NCBI GenBank assembly: GCA_022447665.1
Contig: JAKVAQ010000043.1
Span: 1 to 34,281, forward strand
Direction: 5' to 3'
Source: Crocinitomicaceae bacterium
GTDB lineage: Bacteria > Bacteroidota > Bacteroidia > Flavobacteriales_D > Crocinitomicaceae
DNA length: 34,281 nucleotides
This document shows, one piece after another, positions 8,371 through 16,215 of the stretch. The stretch's first letter is position 1. The number at the start of each line of letters is the position of its first letter. A program made the translations under genes and the position numbers. Below the pieces are notes generated by a model. It searched no databases, was not told where the DNA came from, and saw nothing but the letters and a program-made list of their open reading frames with translations.

Positions 8371-9247
8371 CCTCTTTAATTTTTTCGTCAATTTTTTCTA
8401 AAATTGGTCTCAAGCCTTGTTTATTTACCATTTGAATTCCAAGCCCAGGACGAACGTTAACCTCCATAACTAAAGGACCTTGTAACTTATCAATCACAAT
8501 ATCAACCCCTAAATATTTAAGCGGGAAATGTTTTGCCGTTTTTAAAGAAAGGGCTAATATTTCTTCCCAAAAAGGAAGTTGAACGCCGTTAATTTTTGCT
8601 CCCGTGTCTGGATGATGATCGGTATACTTTTCACCATCATAGGCCATGGTCATTTTTCCGGTATTAATGTCTACCCCTATTCCAATTCCACCTTGATGTA
8701 AATTCGCCTTTCCATCTGATTTTTTGGTTGGCATTCGCAACATCGCTAAAGCAATTTCCTCTTTGTACAGGATGACTCTAAAATCAGCTACCCCCTTTGG
8801 AAATATGTCATGAAAACAATTGTGCGGATTAATGCATTCTTCAATTAAAATCTTGTCTGTACTTGTCAACGAATACACTCCCATTATAATGTTGGCCAAA
8901 TAGAGGTGAAGGGCATCTTCATCTACTACCTTGCCACCTTCAGTCCATTCATCGTCCTGATTTTTACGTAAAATTTTGATGCCTTCTCCTCCACTTCCAT
9001 TGGCTGGTTTAATGGCCAAACTTTTATACGCCTTCATCTTCTCCAACACTCCAGGTATATTGCCAATTTTCGAAATCACGGCGTATGTTCTTGCGCACTG
9101 GATATCATTTAGCTCAAGTATGCGCTTAGACTCCACTTTATCATCAGCAAGTTTGTAATGCTTTCTTTCATTTGAAGGGAAAATGTACCCTACGTTTCTA
9201 TGGTTTAACCCTAGAAATTCTTCTTCAATTTTTCTAATACTATTCAT
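8354..9247 (-). CDS. RimK-related ATP-grasp ligase (alpha-L-glutamate ligase-like)
   Basis: ATP-grasp enzymes of this kind use ATP to activate a carboxylate and join it to an amine, often adding amino acids to a peptide or protein end. The 297-residue protein shows the ATP-binding lysine region and glycine-rich loop AIKPANGSGGEGI (78-90). It also has IEECINPH (136-142), a central substrate region around VADFRVILY and the metal-binding end GVDIVIDK...MEVNVRPGLG with D249, E262 and N264. It resembles the family annotated as alpha-L-glutamate ligase-like, whose genes are commonly found beside 7-TM proteins with a transglutaminase-like domain. That partner lies 6 bases upstream here. The substrate is unknown. 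No retropepsin-like third partner is seen in the window. Confidence 0.85.
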   Translation of the reverse strand: MNSIRKIEEEFLGLNHRNVGYIFPSNERKHYKLADDKVESKRILELNDIQCARTYAVISKIGNIPGVLEKMKAYKSLAIKPANGSGGEGIKILRKNQDDEWTEGGKVVDEDALHLYLANIIMGVYSLTSTDKILIEECINPHNCFHDIFPKGVADFRVILYKEEIALAMLRMPTKKSDGKANLHQGGIGIGVDINTGKMTMAYDGEKYTDHHPDTGAKINGVQLPFWEEILALSLKTAKHFPLKYLGVDIVIDKLQGPLVMEVNVRPGLGIQMVNKQGLRPILEKIDEKIKEGGGVN

Positions 9248-9253
9248 AATCCT

Positions 9254-10795
9254 CTAGCTTAAAATCCATCCAAATCTTCTGTATTCTGATATTCTCAATC
9301 CAATCCACTTCCCAAGCATCAGAGATAAAGCCCCAACAATTAACAGCACTTCAGGAAAATTCATCGTTATCAGAAAAATCGCATCAGAACTTATTATCAG
9401 CAAACATATTAGGGTTACTACAAGGGTTTGAGCCAAGACCTTAGTCGCATTACCAAATCCTTCTTCAACCACTATTCGTGCGTACTTTTCTGCGGCAAAC
9501 GTCAAAATCACAATAGGGAAAAAGGTAAGTCCATCTACCGCTGAGATTCCTAACTCAAGTCCCGAATACATGAGTACAATCATGAGGAGTACTATTCCAC
9601 TTAACATAACCACTAGCTTTGGAACATGCAGCACTCCCCATTTTTGCAGTGGGTAGTGCAGAATGCTTATTATCAAGAGCACACCCACGAACGCAATTAT
9701 TCCTGTACCAACCCCCGTTGAGATAAAGGAAATTGCCATAAGCACTGGTAGAAAAACACCAAAAGTTTTTAGGCCAACAACATTTCTGAATATCGCGACT
9801 ATCAATGCTCCAAATGGCAATAAAATCAGAAGCGACAATACATTAACCCCTATTCCTAATTTCTCAGAAATATAATACAGATTAAATCCTTCAAAAAAAC
9901 TCGCATTTCGTTGAACCTTAGTGATTGCATAGTTATAATCAAAGGCTAAATCAGCAGAGCGCATTACCAAAAACTCATCTCCTTTATATATTTCGAGGTA
10001 GTTTATTGGAATAAAGGCATAGTATCCGTTTAATGCATCAAATGGTATCCATTTACCATTGATAAGTACTTCAGCCCATAAATGAGAAGTCTTTTTTCTT
10101 TCCTCGTTGAGGATTAATCCACCTACTACTCTCGCAGGTATATCTAAACTTCTGCATAAAGCAACGAATAATCTACTTTTCCCATTACATGATGCAGCAT
10201 TAATCTCTAGTGCTTCTTTCGCCGTCATGAGTTCCTTAAGCGATTGTTTAGGCATCTCATACACGTAATTAAATAAGGCTGTTAGAATATCATTTGCGTT
10301 TGTTCGTTTGCCTTTAAGTCGCGCAGCAAGGGTTTTTATCTCTGGATCTTCCGACTCAATAAAAACACCCGGCTCAACATAAGGCGTGTTCTTAGCTGTA
10401 ATATCATTCAGCTTTAAGCTTTCGTTTACTTCAAAACGTTTCTGGAATAAAGTCACATGAAAACTACATTGTATATTATCTTTAGTAGCCTTTTCTCCTG
10501 ACCATTCTCCCACTTTATTAATTCCTAAAACATATTCTTCAAATTTTTCTGTTTCATGTTTATTTGAAGTCAGTTTAATTTCTTGTCGGTTTGAATTTTG
10601 AGGCAAGTATGTTTTTACAAAATACTTTTTGTCTTCACCTTGTTGCAGATCAAAGTCATAAGTAAGTGCATATTCTACACCATCTTCATATTCCGTTAAG
10701 TGAAAATTTCCTCGATATACTTTTACTGTAATTAAGATTACCGCAATCAATGAAAGTAAAGCGGCAATGTTTGGTAGTGATGTTAATTTCTTCAT
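9254..10795 (-). CDS. Transglutaminase-like domain fused to seven transmembrane helices (UUP1-type)
   Basis: The 513-residue inner-membrane protein has a first helix at about 8-26 and an extracytoplasmic region to about 300. Seven membrane helices follow (about 315-500). The soluble part ends in a transglutaminase-like core. C203 lies in AASCNGKSRLF, the typical DIPARVVGG strand follows, H238 is in SHLWAEV and D253 in PFDALNG. The whole Cys-His-Asp triad is thus present, although the related family is usually described as an inactive transglutaminase fused to 7 TM. Known relatives travel with RimK-like ATP-grasp genes, as here 6 bases downstream. A role in processing or sensing an envelope peptide or amide polymer is an inference. 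A strong motif 25 bases before the ATG suggests control by the divergent sigma factor. Confidence 0.85.
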   Translation of the reverse strand: MKKLTSLPNIAALLSLIAVILITVKVYRGNFHLTEYEDGVEYALTYDFDLQQGEDKKYFVKTYLPQNSNRQEIKLTSNKHETEKFEEYVLGINKVGEWSGEKATKDNIQCSFHVTLFQKRFEVNESLKLNDITAKNTPYVEPGVFIESEDPEIKTLAARLKGKRTNANDILTALFNYVYEMPKQSLKELMTAKEALEINAASCNGKSRLFVALCRSLDIPARVVGGLILNEERKKTSHLWAEVLINGKWIPFDALNGYYAFIPINYLEIYKGDEFLVMRSADLAFDYNYAITKVQRNASFFEGFNLYYISEKLGIGVNVLSLLILLPFGALIVAIFRNVVGLKTFGVFLPVLMAISFISTGVGTGIIAFVGVLLIISILHYPLQKWGVLHVPKLVVMLSGIVLLMIVLMYSGLELGISAVDGLTFFPIVILTFAAEKYARIVVEEGFGNATKVLAQTLVVTLICLLIISSDAIFLITMNFPEVLLIVGALSLMLGKWIGLRISEYRRFGWILS

Positions 10796-10820
10796 AGCGT
10801 GAAATTTTTATGGTCTTTAT

Positions 10821-10854
10821 TCTGAAACAGACCTATTCATTTTTACCCTACCCC
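10821..10854 (-). promoter_or_regulatory. ECF-type promoter motif, copy A, before the 7-TM gene
   Basis: Minus strand: GGGGTAGGGTAAA (10854-10842), 12 bases, then TGTTTCAGA (10829-10821), 25 bases before the ATG at 10795. One mismatch in each box relative to copies B and C. It lies in the 105-base gap shared with the divergent sigma factor gene. Confidence 0.65.
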
Positions 10855-10885
10855 ATCACCAAATATTTTTTAAAATTTTTAGTCC

Positions 10886-10893
10886 TACTTTTG
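10886..10893 (+). promoter_or_regulatory. -7 box just upstream of the ECF sigma factor gene
   Basis: TACTTTTG matches TAnnTTTG exactly and ends only 7 bases before the ATG at 10901. A transcript from it would have almost no leader. The expected -33 TTTG is replaced by an A/T-rich run. Confidence 0.45.
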
Positions 10894-10900
10894 TACCTCG

Positions 10901-11419
10901 ATGAGTAAGAATCTAGAAAGCAACGTTTGCGAAGAGAACATTTATAAAGGGCTCTTTGAAAAGTATTCGCTTCAGATTCGAAACTTCCTTATATATAGAG
11001 GATGTGAATTAGAAAAGGCGCATGACCTGGTACAAGAGGCTTATGTGAAAATGTGGGAGAATTGTTCCAAAATTCTTCCTGAAAAAGCAAAGAGTTTCTT
11101 ATACACTGTTGCTTCTAATGCATTTAAAAATGACATAGCCCACCTTAAAGTAAAATTAAAATATCAGGAAAGTGGGGCAAGTAGCAACGTAAATATTGAG
11201 ACGCCAGAATTTCAGTTAGAAGAACAAGAATTTAAAAAACGACTCGAAGATGCTATTGAAGAAATGGTACCTACGCAGCGAGAAGTTTTTTTAATGAATA
11301 GAATTGATAAAAAGAAATACAGCGAAATAGCTGAAGAACTAGGGGTTAGCGTAAAAGCAGTAGAAAAAAGAATGGGTAAAGCACTTAAGTTTTTAAGAGC
11401 AAGAATAAAAGAAATTTAA
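10901..11419 (+). CDS. ECF RNA polymerase sigma factor (FecI-like)
   Basis: This 172-residue sigma-70 family factor directs RNA polymerase to a small set of promoters. Region 2 is visible at about residues 17-75 (LFEKYSLQIRNFLIYRG, DLVQEAYVKMWEN, KSFLYTVASNAFKND). Region 4 runs from about 125 to 170 (VPTQREVFLMNRIDKKKYSEIAEELG and a recognition helix around VSVKAVEKRMGKAL). Regions 1 and 3 are absent, as in ECF factors. It is followed by FecR and a TonB-dependent receptor with an STN domain, the standard cell-surface signalling order. The repeated two-part motif next to it is its most likely target, so it probably drives the divergent 7-TM/ATP-grasp operon as well as fecR. Confidence 0.92.
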   Translation: MSKNLESNVCEENIYKGLFEKYSLQIRNFLIYRGCELEKAHDLVQEAYVKMWENCSKILPEKAKSFLYTVASNAFKNDIAHLKVKLKYQESGASSNVNIETPEFQLEEQEFKKRLEDAIEEMVPTQREVFLMNRIDKKKYSEIAEELGVSVKAVEKRMGKALKFLRARIKEI

Positions 11420-11424
11420 TCAAG

Positions 11425-11461
11425 GGGGTGGGGTAAATACTTTCTCGCTTGTTTTAGATAC
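11425..11461 (+). promoter_or_regulatory. ECF-type promoter motif, copy C, between sigma factor and fecR
   Basis: GGGGTGGGGTAAA (11425-11437), 12 bases, then TGTTTTAGATAC (11450-11461). It is identical to copy B in both boxes. The second box ends only two bases before the fecR ATG (11464). Transcription from it would start at or inside the annotated start codon. Confidence 0.6.
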
Positions 11462-11463
11462 GA

Positions 11464-12393
11464 ATGGAGTCAAAAAAAGAAATAGAAGATGATGCTTTAG
11501 GTCGATGGCTTAGCGGCGATATGAGCCCTGAAGAACTCAAGGAATTTGAGGCTTCGGAGGCTTTTAAGACCTATGAGAACATCAAGAATTATACAGAAGG
11601 TATGAAAATGCCTGCGTATGATCTGGAGAAAGAATTTGCTCTATTAAACGATAAGCGCAAAGGAAAAGTAGTTCAGTTAAACCCTATGCGAAAATGGACT
11701 ATTGCGGCTTCTATTGCAATCATTCTTGGACTAGGCTCATTACTTTTCTTAATGCAAGGTGATGATATTTTGGTTTCTCACACTACCGCTCAGATGGAAA
11801 CGGATACTATTGCATTACCTGATCAATCAACGGTTTACTTGAACGCTGATTCTAAACTTGATTACAACGAAAGTTCTTGGGAAGAGGAGAAGGTTGTTGA
11901 ATTAGAAGGTGAAGGTTATTTTTCTGTGACTAAAGGAGATCAATTTTCAGTAAAAACTGACCAAGGTACTATTCAAGTTTTAGGTACTGAATTTAACATT
12001 AGAAGCAGAAGTGATCTAACAGAAGTTACTTGTTATTCAGGTAAAGTTAAAGTGAGTGATCAAGCGTCGGGAGCCATGATTCTAGAACCTGGTATGTCGT
12101 GTAAAATAGTTGATGGAAGCTTAGTAAATGAATGGACTCCTAATTTTGATGAAAAGGTGAGCTGGTTAAATAGCGAAAGTACGTTCCACGAAGCTCCTTT
12201 TATTATTGTTATTGAAGAATTAGAAGACCAATATGGTGTTAGCATTGATGATGAAGATGTTAGTATTAAAGAGCGAGTATACACAGGTACATTCCCTCAT
12301 GGAAATTTAGAAGATGCCTTAAAAATCGTCTTTGATCCTATGAATATTCAATACGATATTCTATCTGAAAAAGAGATAAAGCTTCGTGAATGA
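11464..12393 (+). CDS. FecR-type anti-sigma factor / signal transducer
   Basis: FecR proteins span the inner membrane, hold their ECF sigma factor inside the cell and pass on the signal of a loaded outer-membrane receptor. The 309-residue protein has a cytoplasmic N-terminal part with the LGRWLSGDMSPEEL motif and one membrane helix at about 78-97 (WTIAASIAIILGLGSLLFLM). The FecR domain follows (LPDQSTVYLNADSKLDY, GEGYFSV, VKTDQGTIQVLGTEFNIR). A C-terminal DUF4974-like region (about 235-308) is expected to contact the receptor's STN domain. It starts 44 bases after the sigma gene stop. Its TGA overlaps the receptor ATG by four bases. Confidence 0.92.
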   Translation: MESKKEIEDDALGRWLSGDMSPEELKEFEASEAFKTYENIKNYTEGMKMPAYDLEKEFALLNDKRKGKVVQLNPMRKWTIAASIAIILGLGSLLFLMQGDDILVSHTTAQMETDTIALPDQSTVYLNADSKLDYNESSWEEEKVVELEGEGYFSVTKGDQFSVKTDQGTIQVLGTEFNIRSRSDLTEVTCYSGKVKVSDQASGAMILEPGMSCKIVDGSLVNEWTPNFDEKVSWLNSESTFHEAPFIIVIEELEDQYGVSIDDEDVSIKERVYTGTFPHGNLEDALKIVFDPMNIQYDILSEKEIKLRE

Positions 12394-15008
12394 GACTATT
12401 GATTTTAACAGTACTACTTATACTTTCTACAGGCTCTTTCACCCAAACCAAAATCAACGAAAAATTTACTGAAGAGCCCTTAAGTGCTGTGTTTGAAACT
12501 CTAGAGAGCAAATATGGTTTAAGCTTTGCTTACGATCCTAAGCTTATCGCGGATAAATCAATAACTATCACATTAATCAATCTTGAAGCTGAAGAAGCAT
12601 TAACTGCTATTCTGAACAACACAGGCTTGAGTTATAACCTTGTAAATAAGGAGTTTGTTATTGTCCCTTCCAGAGTCACCTGGAACATTTCAAGTAACAT
12701 ACAGAATTCTAATGGAGAAAAAGTTCCATTTACGAAAGTACGGGTTGTTGGAACCTATAAAGGGACCTACGCCGATGAGAACGGAAATGTAAACCTTTCT
12801 TACGTGAATGATTCAGAGCCAATTTTAGAAATATCAAGCATAGGCTACAAAACTATTCGAGTACCGGCATCTCAACTGGAAAATGGCGCTACCGTGAAGT
12901 TAGAACTTAACGTAAAAGAGTTTGAAACTGTGGTAGTAGAATACCTTTCAGAAGGAATGTTCATTAATGAAGATATTTCGCGTATTTCCATTAAACCTAA
13001 AAAGCTTGTTGCCGTTCCTGGAACAACAGATCCAGATATATTTCAAATGGTTCAAAACGTTCCTGGAATTAACTCTTCGAGTGAAACCGTTTCTGAAATT
13101 CAAATTCGTGGTGGTACTGCTGACCAAAACCATTTAATATGGGAAGGAATTACCCTTTATATGCCAGGACACTTTAATGGAATGATCTCTTCGATAAACC
13201 CAAACATAATTGACAGAGCCGACATTTACAGAGGTGTTTATAGCCCTTACTATGGAGGAAAAATAGGCGGTTTAATTGATTTATCTTCGATTAATTATCA
13301 GCCTAAAAAACTTAATATAAATGTTGGTTCCAATATGCTATATTCAGATGCAAACATTGAAACTCCTATTGGAGAAAAGATGGGCTTTTTGGTTTCTGGA
13401 AGGCGATCATTAACCGATTTATGGCTTTCTCCAACGTATACCCAATACGCCAATAGAGTTTATCAAGAAACAGAAATCTTGAGTCCTTCTGAGTTTGAAA
13501 ACGAACCAGGATTTGAAGGAAGCGAGGTGAATGAGCAAGAAGTAACGAATCAATTCTTGTTTTACGATGCCAACGCAAAATTTTTCTGGCGACCTACAGA
13601 AAAATCGTACGTATCCATGAGCGGCATGTACGCCAAAAACTCACTTTATTACTCAACTATTTTACCTGAGGATGGGATTAGCGAAGAGAATGATATTGTT
13701 TCAAGCAGTTTAGGTTTTGGTGCGGAATACAAACAAATTTGGACCGAAAAAATAAGCTCCAATCTTGAATTTAGCTGGTCTAATTATGAATACAATTTCA
13801 GTAAGTTCATTTTTGAAGAGAGTGAAGACACCACAGACATTGAAGAATCTAACAATAAAAACAACCTCGTAAATCACTTATCATTGCGCACTGGTGTTGA
13901 TTATAAATTAAATGAATTCAACTCCTTTATCTTCGGATATCAACTAGAGTCGATTAGTATAAATTATTCAATTTCTGATTTCGAGGAAGAAGGTGAACTG
14001 ATTCAAGAAACAGGCTCGAATGAGGGCATGATACACAGTGTTTACGCGAATCATATTTTCTCTAAAAATAGATTCTTTACCAAAGTAGGTGCCCGGCTTG
14101 GCTATTATGCGCTTACCTCAGATTTATTAGTAGAGCCTCGAGTTCACTTACAGTATAAGTTAAATGAATTCATGAACTTAAATTTGGGCTTTAGTAGACA
14201 AAATCAATATGTCAACCAAGTGGATGAGATAGACCAGTCAGATTTAGGTTTATCTAACAGAATTTGGGTAATGGCAGATGGTGATGAGGTTGAGATTTCC
14301 TCAAGTAATTTCTTTGATGCGGGGCTCTCTATGCGTCTTGATAACTGGTCTTTAGATGTAGAAGGATACTATAAAGACATGCGAAACATTGTAAACTTTT
14401 CCTCTAATCAAAATCTATCTACAGGTTTCGTAAGAGGTGATGCCACGGCTTATGGAGTTGATTTTATTTTACACCGAAATTCAAAATTCCTCAAAACTTG
14501 GCTTACGTACACCCTTTCTACAACGGAGTATAGTTTTCCTGAAATTCAAGCGGAGTCATTTATTGCGCCTTTTGTTCAACCTCATCGACTAAAGTTTGTG
14601 AATGTACTTTCGTGGAGATCATTTCAGGTGGCTGCTAGTTTTAGAATTGCTTCAGGGCGTCCTTATACTGGAGCAACGGGGTATCAAACAATTCTTCCTG
14701 CTGATCCTGAAGAAGAAGAGAACGAATACATCGTGAATTACCAAAATTTCAATAATAAAACGCTTCCCCTATTCCATCAACTTGACTTAACCATACTTTG
14801 GAATTTTCCTAAAAATCCAGATGTGAAATGGAAAGGGCAATTAGGCTTCTCAATTCTAAATGTATATAACAGAGATAACCTATTGAATAGAACTTTCGAC
14901 GTGGATTGGGATGAAGATGATTTTGGAAATGAAATAATAGAGGTTTATGCTATTGATCGTTATTATTTAGGTTTCACGCCTAACGCCTTAATCAGATTCT
15001 ACTTTTAA
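12390..15008 (+). CDS. TonB-dependent outer-membrane receptor with STN and carboxypeptidase-like domains
   Basis: The 872-residue receptor imports a ligand across the outer membrane and reports its presence to FecR. The signal peptide ends near residue 18 (STGSFTQ). A secretin/TonB N-terminal (STN) domain lies at about 20-90 and a carboxypeptidase-like regulatory domain at about 100-185 (VPFTKVRVVGTYKGTYADENG). The plug covers about 200-300 (FQMVQNVPGINSSS, IQIRGGTADQNHLIWEG, YRGVYSPYYGGKIGG). The rest is a 22-strand-type barrel ending in aromatic ALIRFYF. No SusD-like partner follows, so a glycan-uptake pair is not suggested. The ligand is not evident; siderophores or other small chelates are typical for FecA-like receptors. 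The STN domain and the upstream fecR support a signalling role. Confidence 0.93.
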   Translation: MRLLILTVLLILSTGSFTQTKINEKFTEEPLSAVFETLESKYGLSFAYDPKLIADKSITITLINLEAEEALTAILNNTGLSYNLVNKEFVIVPSRVTWNISSNIQNSNGEKVPFTKVRVVGTYKGTYADENGNVNLSYVNDSEPILEISSIGYKTIRVPASQLENGATVKLELNVKEFETVVVEYLSEGMFINEDISRISIKPKKLVAVPGTTDPDIFQMVQNVPGINSSSETVSEIQIRGGTADQNHLIWEGITLYMPGHFNGMISSINPNIIDRADIYRGVYSPYYGGKIGGLIDLSSINYQPKKLNINVGSNMLYSDANIETPIGEKMGFLVSGRRSLTDLWLSPTYTQYANRVYQETEILSPSEFENEPGFEGSEVNEQEVTNQFLFYDANAKFFWRPTEKSYVSMSGMYAKNSLYYSTILPEDGISEENDIVSSSLGFGAEYKQIWTEKISSNLEFSWSNYEYNFSKFIFEESEDTTDIEESNNKNNLVNHLSLRTGVDYKLNEFNSFIFGYQLESISINYSISDFEEEGELIQETGSNEGMIHSVYANHIFSKNRFFTKVGARLGYYALTSDLLVEPRVHLQYKLNEFMNLNLGFSRQNQYVNQVDEIDQSDLGLSNRIWVMADGDEVEISSSNFFDAGLSMRLDNWSLDVEGYYKDMRNIVNFSSNQNLSTGFVRGDATAYGVDFILHRNSKFLKTWLTYTLSTTEYSFPEIQAESFIAPFVQPHRLKFVNVLSWRSFQVAASFRIASGRPYTGATGYQTILPADPEEEENEYIVNYQNFNNKTLPLFHQLDLTILWNFPKNPDVKWKGQLGFSILNVYNRDNLLNRTFDVDWDEDDFGNEIIEVYAIDRYYLGFTPNALIRFYF

Positions 15009-15058
15009 CATTGAGTTAATATACTTCAACCAACCATTCAAAAGCAATTACTGTAAAT

Positions 15059-15913
15059 ATGAGTATGAAATGGAATCTACTCAAAACACCAGTCTTTATA
15101 ACTGCATTATTGTTATTGCTCTTGAATGACTTCGTACTTAAGTCGTCTTTTAGCAATGTAATTACCGGTAAACTCTCGGACTTTGCAGGTGTATTCATTT
15201 TTGCAGTGTTTTGGTTGGCGATATTCCCAAAAGCTAAAAAGCAAGTCATTCTCTTAGTTGGACTCTTCTTTATTTGGTGGAAATCACCATTATCTGAAGG
15301 ATTTATTCATTACTGGAATTCTCTTGGAATAATCGAATATGCTAGAGTCATCGATTATTGGGATTTAATGGCATTGTCAATGCTACCTCTTGCATATAAA
15401 TATGCGAGCAAATATGATGGGCAAGATGCACAGTTTAATACCCTTGCTTTTTCATCCCTGCTTGTTTCATGTTTTGCATTCTTTGCTACGTCTAAAGCCA
15501 GTGAATATGTTGATGCGAATGAAACTTATGTTGTTAACCTGCCAAAAGATACGGTAGTTAATAAGCTCTATCATTTAGATGATCTTGTATTTTATTCAAA
15601 CTTTAACAACAGTCTCGAAGTGGATACCGCAAATGGCTATGCCGTGAATATTTATACTGGCGATTCTTTAAGCTTATATATGGATGCTGAAGGCAATTAT
15701 CATGAACCATTTATGAGTGATACTTTAAATTGTACAATTGCCTCTAATTATTGTAATAACAGTTTTGAAACCAGATTTGGGATTAGACCATCTTCTGATT
15801 CAACCACTATAGTTCACGTGTTCTTTTTTGAGTACTTCTGCGATAAAATTGAAGGAGATAAGGAAACACTAAAAGCAATTTTCGAGAACAAGGTCATTAG
15901 CAAACTTGAATGA
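15059..15913 (+). CDS. Unknown membrane protein with Cys-containing extracytoplasmic domain
   Basis: The 284-residue protein has about four to five membrane segments in its first 150 residues (VFITALLLLLLNDFVL, FAGVFIFAVFWLAIF, VILLVGLFFIWW, LAFSSLLVSCFAFF). A soluble part of about 130 residues follows, probably outside the cytoplasm. It has cysteines in NCTIASNYCNN and EYFCDK, which could form disulfides. The conserved-looking stretch SNVITGKLSDFAGVF recalls small uncharacterised membrane proteins that I cannot name. It starts 50 bases after the receptor gene on the same strand and its TGA overlaps the next ATG by four bases. It may therefore be read from the receptor operon. No function is assigned. 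Confidence 0.75.
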   Translation: MSMKWNLLKTPVFITALLLLLLNDFVLKSSFSNVITGKLSDFAGVFIFAVFWLAIFPKAKKQVILLVGLFFIWWKSPLSEGFIHYWNSLGIIEYARVIDYWDLMALSMLPLAYKYASKYDGQDAQFNTLAFSSLLVSCFAFFATSKASEYVDANETYVVNLPKDTVVNKLYHLDDLVFYSNFNNSLEVDTANGYAVNIYTGDSLSLYMDAEGNYHEPFMSDTLNCTIASNYCNNSFETRFGIRPSSDSTTIVHVFFFEYFCDKIEGDKETLKAIFENKVISKLE

Positions 15914-16215
15914 CAGGGACCACAATAATAATTTTTTTTCTTTCGACATTTATTGGATCATCTGGAGCTTATTTAATTAATGAAGCCTACTGCGCATGGA
16001 ACACTAATATACCTGAAGTTTTCATTCAAAGTACTATGTTTCAATTCATCGAATATTTGGGAGTCTATTTGATTACACTCTTTTTATTCGTCTTAATTCA
16101 TCTAATAACAAGTGTTGCATTATTCAGGAGAAGAAAGATTGGTAAAGCAGTCTTCTTAATGGCGCTATTAATTCCATTTGTTACTGGGCTGATACCCTTA
16201 CTTGTCTACCCGTAA
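15910..16215 (+). CDS. Small unknown membrane protein, 101 residues
   Basis: Three hydrophobic segments are visible (TIIIFFLSTFIGSSGAYLI, YLGVYLITLFLFVLIHLITSVAL, AVFLMALLIPFVTGLIPLLV) with an arginine/lysine-rich loop (FRRRKIGK) before the last one. It overlaps the preceding gene by ATGA, a sign of translational coupling. It also overlaps the convergent metallophosphoesterase gene by 10 bases at the 3' ends. There is no recognisable family and no room for a terminator between the convergent genes. Confidence 0.65.
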   Translation: MTGTTIIIFFLSTFIGSSGAYLINEAYCAWNTNIPEVFIQSTMFQFIEYLGVYLITLFLFVLIHLITSVALFRRRKIGKAVFLMALLIPFVTGLIPLLVYP

